In this document: piece after piece, positions 24,856 through 30,665 of the stretch | How positions within the stretch are numbered: position 1 is the first letter of the stretch | How the letters are laid out: each line of letters opens with the position of its first letter | Source: a bacterium | GTDB lineage: Bacteria; RUG730; JAAEPJ01 | Direction of reading: 5' to 3' | Assembly: GCA_024222485.1 (NCBI GenBank) | Contig: JAAEPJ010000059.1 | Coordinates: 1-38,199 of the forward strand | DNA length: 38,199 bases | Made by a program: the position numbers and the translations under genes | The notes under the pieces: generated by a model | What the model saw: only the letters and a program-made list of their open reading frames with translations | Databases searched by the model: none | Told to the model about the DNA's origin: nothing

Positions 24856-25177
24856 TCAAAATTCAAAAAACCCTTTAAATAGAAGGTGTTTTTTGAAAAA
24901 TCAAAATTTACATAATAGATGTATTTTAAATAATAGATGTATAATACATAGCAAAATGATTTAAAAATAAAAACTTAAAAACAAAACATACCTTTTAAAT
25001 TTATAAAAGAGTTCTTACTATTAAAAACAATAATAAATTTGAAACATTTCATATTTATACCATAAAATATAATTTTTAAATTATACAAGTAAACAATAAA
25101 TAGCATCTTTTTATAAATTGCACTAATTTAAAAACACTTTTATAACAATATTTTTTTTAATAGCACCGATCTTAAAT

Positions 25178-25289
25178 CTGCGGACAAAACAAAGTGGCGT
25201 CCGTAGATGTAGAAGCCCATTTGAAAAATGGTCAGCTAATGCTGTAACAGGCTGAAGCTACGGACAAAGCAAAGCGGCGTCCGTAGAGG
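25178..25289 (+). ncRNA. Candidate structured RNA or origin structure (paired hairpins)
   Basis: Two 30-base copies, 80 bp apart, form hairpins: the stem at 25178-25186/25198-25206 and CTACGGAC/GTCCGTAG at 25258-25265/25278-25285, each with a 12-14-nt loop. Between them AGCC/GGCT (25214-25217 and 25250-25253) closes over CCATTT/AAATGG and CAGC/GCTG hairpins, a possible three-way junction. The GC content is much higher than in the surroundings. No known family is recognised. It could be an untranslated RNA, a copy-number control RNA, or DNA structure at an origin. Confidence 0.55.
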
Positions 25290-25380
25290 ATCACTCAATT
25301 TTATCAGTAACAATCAAATAAATATATTTAGATTTTTTGCAATATTAATATTTATATAATTATTAAACACCCTCTAAAAC

Positions 25381-25400
25381 ACTTATATACAAACCCATAG
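25381..25400 (-). repeat. Inverted copy of the rep-region motif
   Basis: ACTTATATACAAACCCATAG is the reverse complement of CTATGGGTTTGTATATAAGT. It is the best match to the motif described at 24681-24855 and lies about 160 bp upstream of the HTH gene. Confidence 0.65.
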
Positions 25401-25558
25401 AGATAGTGAAAAAATAATTATGTTGTAAAGGGGAAAAATATAGGTATCATAAGAAATAGTTTATCTCTAAATAAAAAATATGTATACTTTGATAAGAATA
25501 ACAGCATATAATATAAAATATATGATAAGCATGTTAAAATTGTAAAGGAGAAAAATCA

Positions 25559-25891
25559 ATGTCTATGCAAGACGAAGATAAGTTTTATACATCCCAACAA
25601 GCATCTGAAATTATGAAGTTAAATGAATTAACTATTTGGAAATTAGCAAGTTCAGAAATAATCCCTGCTTTTAAAATAGGAGATAGATGGAGAATTAAAA
25701 AAAGTTTTGTAGATGAATGGCAATATACTGCTAGCGAAATCGCAGAATATTTAAATATAGGAATAAATGTTGTTTATAGGTTAGCTAAAAAGGGAGAAAT
25801 ACCTTCTATAAAACTAAGAGGAAGCTGGCGATTTAAAAAAAGTGATTATAATTCATTAAAAGAAATTTTTGCTAGTAAACCGAAAAATTAG
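25559..25891 (+). CDS. Tandem excisionase-family HTH protein
   Basis: This 110-aa protein consists of two helix-turn-helix (MerR/excisionase-like) domains in tandem. Residues about 10-52 are FYTSQQASEIMKLNELTIWKL ... FKIGDRWRIKKSFVDEW; residues about 58-104 are YTASEIAEYLNIGINVVYRLAK ... IKLRGSWRFKKSDYN. Each has the wing ending in WR(I/F)KK. It has a good GGAGAA site and sits 12 bp upstream of the Rep-like gene. It may regulate rep/parAB or act as a recombination directionality factor; no integrase is present in this window. Confidence 0.75.
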   Translation: MSMQDEDKFYTSQQASEIMKLNELTIWKLASSEIIPAFKIGDRWRIKKSFVDEWQYTASEIAEYLNIGINVVYRLAKKGEIPSIKLRGSWRFKKSDYNSLKEIFASKPKN

Positions 25892-25903
25892 GAGAAAATG
25901 TTC

Positions 25904-27190
25904 GTGGCAGAATTAGAATCTATTTTAGAAAAAATAAAAAAAGTCACTAAATCAAAAGATTTAAATGATAAAACAGTGCGTTTTATTCAATGGGCCGTAA
26001 AAGAAATAGGGCCAGATAGAGTTATGGCACAATTATCTGATACAGAAGATATTATCAGAAGTAATGAAGTTAAAACTACACCTATACAAGTTTTTATTGG
26101 TTTTTTATCAGAAGTATTAGATATACAAAAAAAATCTAAACCTAAGTCTGATAAAAAACCAATAAAAACTTATTTTGATCAAGATCAAGAAAGTTTAATT
26201 AATAGGTTTGAGCAATTAGAAATAGCAAGAAGTGTTGATGATGTGCAAGAAGATAGTTTAATGGAATCACCTTATGCAGATTCTCATTTCCCCGTTATTG
26301 CTGGCATAGATGCTTCTTGGTTTACTTTAGCCAATAATCGGGATAAAAGCGATAAAGTTAAAATAATATTAAGAACAATGAATGGTGACAAAATAAAAGC
26401 AAGTATGGTAAGAGGCAGAAATAGGCCGAACTCAGAAGAAAAAGGTATCTTAACAGTTTATCATGCAAAACTGTTTTCAGCTTTAACGCTTGCATGGGTT
26501 CAAAAAGGCAGTCCGTATAGAAAAATTAAGTCTAAAGATGGGAATTTAAAATATGTAGAGTGTGTTTTATATATTACAGCACGAGAACTTGCTCATATAT
26601 TAAGATGGAAAAGTTTTGGAGGAGCAGATTTAAATCGTTTAACAGATTGGTTAGATCATTTACACACAAGACCATACTATCTTGATTTAAAAAAAATCAA
26701 TGGCAAAGGATATAATTTTAAAATTTTAAGAGATGTGAACTTAATAGATTATACAAATAAACAAGGAAGACAAGAAACGTTATACGAAGTGATTTTTCAT
26801 CCTTATATTAGTGGCTTATTACTTGATAGACGTGCAGCAACTAGAGCACAAGATTTAATTTATATAGATAACCAGTTGGGATTTTTAACTAAGTTTCATA
26901 TTGAACCACGACTTTTAAGCCGATTTAAACAAGGTAAAAATCATTATGATAAAACATTGACAAATTTAATAGAAGCAATGAGTTTACCTAAGGCTAGTTG
27001 GCATAAATATCCATCGCAAAGGAAACAGGTTTTTGAGAAGGCTATAAAACATATTGATAATACAAGAATTACTGAAAATCAAATTTTAAGAGTTAGTATC
27101 AAAAAAGGAAAAACCGATTATTTATTAGTTGCTCATGTTGAAAGAAGAAAAAAAGAATTAAGCTATGACCTTAAGGAGGGGAAATCATGA
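25904..27190 (+). CDS. Probable replication initiation protein
   Basis: This product is about 428 aa. The central part (about 185-345) has two winged-helix-like segments of plasmid initiator type: TVYHAKLFSALTLAWVQKG, VLYITARELAHILRWKSFGG and RLTDWLDHLHTRPYYLDL. YEVIFHPYISGLLLD follows. Position upstream of parA/parB and downstream of repeats agrees with a Rep role. I prefer GTG 25904 because AGGAG (25890-25894) is 9 nt upstream; ATG 25898 would be only 3 nt away. Confidence is limited because no diagnostic Rep motif was confirmed. Confidence 0.6.
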   Translation: MAELESILEKIKKVTKSKDLNDKTVRFIQWAVKEIGPDRVMAQLSDTEDIIRSNEVKTTPIQVFIGFLSEVLDIQKKSKPKSDKKPIKTYFDQDQESLINRFEQLEIARSVDDVQEDSLMESPYADSHFPVIAGIDASWFTLANNRDKSDKVKIILRTMNGDKIKASMVRGRNRPNSEEKGILTVYHAKLFSALTLAWVQKGSPYRKIKSKDGNLKYVECVLYITARELAHILRWKSFGGADLNRLTDWLDHLHTRPYYLDLKKINGKGYNFKILRDVNLIDYTNKQGRQETLYEVIFHPYISGLLLDRRAATRAQDLIYIDNQLGFLTKFHIEPRLLSRFKQGKNHYDKTLTNLIEAMSLPKASWHKYPSQRKQVFEKAIKHIDNTRITENQILRVSIKKGKTDYLLVAHVERRKKELSYDLKEGKS

Positions 27191-27975
27191 AAATTATTTC
27201 TTTTGTAAGTGCAAAAGGTGGTGTTGGTAAAAGTACATCAGCATTATATTGTGCATATATACTTTCTAAATTTTATAAGGTTTTACTTGTAGATTTAGAT
27301 AATCAAAATAGTTTAACTAGATATTTTATTAATACTCATAAAGAAATAAATAATAAAACTATACTTCAAGTTCTTTTAGAAAAAATTTCTCTTAAAGAAA
27401 CAATTAAGCAAGTGTCACATAACTTAGATTTTATCCCTTCTGATGAATTTTTGGAAAGTTTAGATGCAGAACTTAAACATCAAAGAGAATATAAACTTTT
27501 TTATACTTTAAAGCCAGTAATGGCAGATTATGATTATATTATCATAGATAGCCCTCCCAATTTACCTGTTCATGCAAAACTAGCAATTTCTATGAGTAAT
27601 TATATTGTTATTCCGACTCCTCTTTCAGATTGGGAGATAGATACAATTCCTATCGTCATAAATTATATAAAAGCATATGGAATACAAAATCAGACAACTA
27701 TAGGTATTTCATTAGATAAATTGAGCATTGTTCCTACTTTAGTTGAAAATAGGCATTCAATTTCAATTACAGGGTTAGAAAGATTAAAAGCAGAATATGG
27801 CAAAGATGTGATAGGGTCTATTTCCAAGAGAGAAGAAATTAAACAGCAAAAAACATATAGAAATATAGAAAATTTAGAAAAAACTTTAGCTTATGAGGAG
27901 TATTTAAAAGTTGTAGAGTTATTATTAGATAAAAAGCTAAGTCAAAAAAGAAAAACTGTAGGAGCCAAGTCATGA
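27187..27975 (+). CDS. parA: ParA-type partition ATPase
   Basis: This 262-aa protein has the deviant Walker A motif KGGVGKST at residues 10-17, then LLVDLDNQNSLTRYF (Walker A-prime with DxxxQ), and YDYIIIDSPPNLP (Walker B). These define plasmid/chromosomal ParA (Soj-like, no N-terminal HTH, so type Ib or chromosomal-like). ParA moves ParB-bound DNA along the nucleoid. It follows the Rep-like gene with a strong AAGGAGGGG site and overlaps parB by 4 bp. Confidence 0.9.
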   Translation: MKIISFVSAKGGVGKSTSALYCAYILSKFYKVLLVDLDNQNSLTRYFINTHKEINNKTILQVLLEKISLKETIKQVSHNLDFIPSDEFLESLDAELKHQREYKLFYTLKPVMADYDYIIIDSPPNLPVHAKLAISMSNYIVIPTPLSDWEIDTIPIVINYIKAYGIQNQTTIGISLDKLSIVPTLVENRHSISITGLERLKAEYGKDVIGSISKREEIKQQKTYRNIENLEKTLAYEEYLKVVELLLDKKLSQKRKTVGAKS

Positions 27976-28718
27976 GTATTACCGAAGAACTCAGAAAAAA
28001 ACAAGCAGAAAGCAGTGAAAGAATGAAGCATATGATATCTCCTCGTTTAGAACATACTTTATGGGGAACAGTTTATGAAATACCGCTTATTGCTATTAAA
28101 GAAAATATTGAACAGGCTAGAGAGCAATATGATGAAGAAAGTATAAAAAATTTAGCTGATAGCATAAAAAAGGGGACATTATTTCAACCTATTGTTGTTA
28201 CTCCAGATGGGGAGAATTATTTAATAGTAGCAGGGCATAGAAGGTATAGAGCATATAAAAATTATCTTAATTTAGAAGTTATGCCTGCTATGGTTAGACA
28301 GGATATTGATAAAGATGATTTATTTCTATACTCACTAATAGAAAACACTCAAAGACAAGATTTAAATTCTTTGGAGAAGGCAAAAGCATTATTTAAATTG
28401 AAAGACCAATATAAAACGAAAGATATGATTGCATTTACAGGTTATTCTAAAGCAAATATTTTAAAATATTTACAAGTTTATAAAGAAATTAAAGATGACA
28501 AAAAGAAAGAACAGAAATTTAAAGAATTAGGGATTAATAAAGGATATTCTTATTTTTGTAAACCTAAGAAAGAAAAAAAAGGACAAGAAGCAAAAGGAAG
28601 ATCAATTATTATTAATATTAATAATGAAAAAAATAAAAAAAATATAGAAAAAGCATTAAGACGATTAAAAGAATTTGAAGATTATTTACTAGATATTTTA
28701 AAACAGTTTGAGAGTTAA
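27972..28718 (+). CDS. parB: ParB-type centromere-binding protein
   Basis: This 248-aa protein has the ParB/Spo0J N-terminal domain: the EQAREQYDEESIKNLADSIK block, QPIVVTP, then AGHRRYRAYKN (GHRR at 88-91, the CTP-binding/arginine patch), and ENTQRQDLNSLEKA (124-137). A KorB/Spo0J-like helix-turn-helix follows (DMIAFTGYSKANILKYLQVYKE, about 151-172), then a Lys-rich linker and a helical C-terminus. The start overlaps parA (ATGA). The 15-bp palindromes at 24652 and 28729 are candidate binding sites. It is shorter than most chromosomal ParBs, in line with plasmid types. Confidence 0.85.
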   Translation: MSITEELRKKQAESSERMKHMISPRLEHTLWGTVYEIPLIAIKENIEQAREQYDEESIKNLADSIKKGTLFQPIVVTPDGENYLIVAGHRRYRAYKNYLNLEVMPAMVRQDIDKDDLFLYSLIENTQRQDLNSLEKAKALFKLKDQYKTKDMIAFTGYSKANILKYLQVYKEIKDDKKKEQKFKELGINKGYSYFCKPKKEKKGQEAKGRSIIININNEKNKKNIEKALRRLKEFEDYLLDILKQFES

Positions 28719-28728
28719 TTATTTAAAG

Positions 28729-28743
28729 GTCTCACCGTGAGAC
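28729..28743. promoter_or_regulatory. Second palindrome GTCTCACCGTGAGAC, candidate parS site or hairpin
   Basis: A perfect 7-bp inverted repeat around a central C, 10 bp after the parB stop. It is almost identical to the site at 24652-24666 and is also followed (15 bp later) by an ATGGGTTTG repeat. The following TTTT makes a weak terminator possible as well. Confidence 0.6.
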
Positions 28744-28758
28744 TTTTAAGAAAAAACT

Positions 28759-28777
28759 CTATGGGTTTGCGTATAAA
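28759..28777 (+). repeat. Fifth copy of the rep-region motif, upstream of the HMGR gene
   Basis: CTATGGGTTTGCGTATAAA matches the repeated motif seen four times in the origin-like region. It lies about 20 bp before the start of the PilZ-HMGR gene, so it may overlap that gene's promoter. It may mark a boundary of the rep-par block. Confidence 0.65.
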
Positions 28778-28798
28778 AAAGTTTTAAGGAGATTATGA

Positions 28799-30664
28799 AT
28801 GTCCGATGAAAAAAGAGGTCAAGATAGATACAGGGTGATGGATGTATCTGTGATTCATACAGAAGATAAAAAAGATACTAAATCTAATGATGTTATGATT
28901 CAAGATATGAGTTCACAGACTGTTAGAATTAATCCTGCTAAAGATTTTTCATTTAGTGACAATATGATTTTAGAATTAAAAATTGATAAAGATAAAGTTT
29001 TAAATATTCCTCTTTCTATAGATAAAACACGTCATTCTAAAGATGGTACAGATTATATTTTTCATTTTAATGAATTAGATTCTAAATATACTAACCATGT
29101 TCAAGAATATTTAAGTGCTTTTGAAAAAATAGAAGAATGGAAAGAGCCAGTGCAAGAGCATAGAAACAATAAATCTAATCGTATCCCTATTGATTTATCT
29201 ATTAATGTTCAAGATGATCAAGAATATTTAGGACGAATTTTGAATTTGAGTACAACAGGGTTGGCATTTAAATTAGGAGGCGTACTCAAAGTAGATTCTT
29301 TATATAATTTAAAAGTTAATATCTCTAAAAAATCTTCAACAATAAATATAAAAGTACAAATTTCAAGAAAAGATGAAACAATAGATAATGAAGGAATGAT
29401 TTTATATGGGGCAGAAATTATTGATATAGAAGAAGAAGATAAAATTTTATTGGGGAGAATTTTAGATAAGGCTGAAAATGGTTATTACCGTATTCCTAAT
29501 GATAGGCACTTGATGGATGCTGTTGATATTCCAGAAGCAAGAAGAGAGTGGCTGAATGAAAAAATAAAGAAAAAAGGAATATTTAAACATATTACAAATT
29601 ATTCAATAATCCCAGAAAGCATAAAAGGAAACATTGAAAATTTTATAGGGACAACTCAAATGCCTATAGGAGTTGCAGGCCCAGTTAAAGTAAATGGTGA
29701 ACATGCACAAGGTATTTATTATGTTCCATTTGCTACAACAGAGGGGAGTTTAGTTGCAACTTATCAACGAGGAATGCTTGCAATTACCAAAGCAGGAGGG
29801 GCTAATGTAGTTATTAGTAAAAGTGTTTTGGATGTTTCTCCTGTTTTTAAATTTGATGATGTTTTTCAGGCAAAATTTTTTACTCAATGGGTGGCAGAGA
29901 ATTTTTTTTATATTAAACAAGAGGCAGAAAAAACTACTAAACATGGAAAACTTTTGTCAATAAAACCTTATCAATTAGGTATTAATGTTATTCTTAATTT
30001 TCAATATAATACAGGTGATGCAATGGGTCTTAATATGGTGAATATTGCAAGTGATGCAGCCTGTAAATATATTCAAACAAAAATAAAAACCAATGGTTAT
30101 TATTTACGGTCAAATTTTTCTTCTGATAAGAAAGCTTCATTTTTCAATTTAATTAATAGTTATGGAAAAGAAGTTCAAGTTGAAGTGACTTTATCAAAAA
30201 AAATTCTAAGGAAATATTTAGGAACAACAGCAGATAAATTTTATGATTTATTTCATTTAGGAATATATGGAAGTATACATGCAGGGATGGTTGGAGCTAA
30301 CTGTCATTTTGCAAATGGATTAGCGGCAATGTTTATAGCATGTGGACAAGATGTGGCACAAATTGTAAATGCAAGTATAGGAATGAGTATTTGTAATAAA
30401 ACAGCAGATGAAGGTGTTCAATTTATGTTGAAAATTCCTAATTTAATTATTGGTACAGTTGGTGGTGGTACTAATATAGGTACTAATAGAGAATGTTTAG
30501 CTCTTATGGACTGTGAAGGTTCAGGAAATGTTAATCGTTTAGCTGAAATTATGGCTGCAAGTCTCTTAGCTGGAGAAATTAGTATTTCTGCTGCTTTAAG
30601 TGCAAATACTTTTATTCAAGCACATATTGATAAAAGAGACTTAATTTCTAAGGAGTTAAGCTGA
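28799..30664 (+). CDS. PilZ-PilZ-HMG-CoA reductase fusion
   Basis: This 621-aa protein joins two PilZ domains (about 1-112 and 118-225) to a full HMG-CoA reductase (about 236-621), the NAD(P)H-dependent step HMG-CoA to mevalonate. HMGR residues visible: the PIGVAGPV block (289-296), Glu315 in TTEGSL, GDAMGLNM (cofactor, 406-413), Lys444 in SSDKKA, GQD with Asp518, GTVGGGT (552-558) and His609. All four catalytic residues are present, and DKK resembles class I enzymes. PilZ-1 has RxxxR (R6, R10) but DxSxxT in place of DxSxxG. PilZ-2 has NLSTTG (149-154) but only a weak RxxxR. No membrane span is seen. The start follows AAGGAG. The next gene is a diguanylate cyclase 1 nt away. c-di-GMP control of mevalonate is inferred. 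Confidence 0.9.
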   Translation: MSDEKRGQDRYRVMDVSVIHTEDKKDTKSNDVMIQDMSSQTVRINPAKDFSFSDNMILELKIDKDKVLNIPLSIDKTRHSKDGTDYIFHFNELDSKYTNHVQEYLSAFEKIEEWKEPVQEHRNNKSNRIPIDLSINVQDDQEYLGRILNLSTTGLAFKLGGVLKVDSLYNLKVNISKKSSTINIKVQISRKDETIDNEGMILYGAEIIDIEEEDKILLGRILDKAENGYYRIPNDRHLMDAVDIPEARREWLNEKIKKKGIFKHITNYSIIPESIKGNIENFIGTTQMPIGVAGPVKVNGEHAQGIYYVPFATTEGSLVATYQRGMLAITKAGGANVVISKSVLDVSPVFKFDDVFQAKFFTQWVAENFFYIKQEAEKTTKHGKLLSIKPYQLGINVILNFQYNTGDAMGLNMVNIASDAACKYIQTKIKTNGYYLRSNFSSDKKASFFNLINSYGKEVQVEVTLSKKILRKYLGTTADKFYDLFHLGIYGSIHAGMVGANCHFANGLAAMFIACGQDVAQIVNASIGMSICNKTADEGVQFMLKIPNLIIGTVGGGTNIGTNRECLALMDCEGSGNVNRLAEIMAASLLAGEISISAALSANTFIQAHIDKRDLISKELS

Positions 30665-30665
30665 T

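Larger units (their letters stand above)
24555..25558. other. Non-coding repeat-rich region, candidate origin of replication
   Basis: This 1-kb stretch has no credible gene and is extremely AT-rich. It contains a perfect 12-mer repeat (GTCTTATACATA at 24608-24619 and 24728-24739, with a partial copy at 24772-24781), a second 12-mer repeat (TAATAGATGTAT at 24913-24924 and 24931-24942), and four copies of a motif near CTATGGGTTTGTATATAAA (three direct, one inverted). It also holds a parS-like palindrome at 24652-24666 and a multi-hairpin island at 25178-25289. It lies upstream of the rep-like and parAB genes. Repeats of this kind are the mark of iteron or origin regions; the assignment is inference. 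Confidence 0.6.

Noticed and set aside
25494-25520. A sigma-70 promoter before the HTH gene (TTGATA and TATAAT)
   Set aside because: The spacing between the two hexamers is only about 12 bp, too short; the region is so AT-rich that such boxes occur by chance.
24555-25558. A CRISPR array or small genes in the non-coding region
   Set aside because: Repeats are few, short and unevenly spaced, with no spacer layout; no open frame with a ribosome site was seen.
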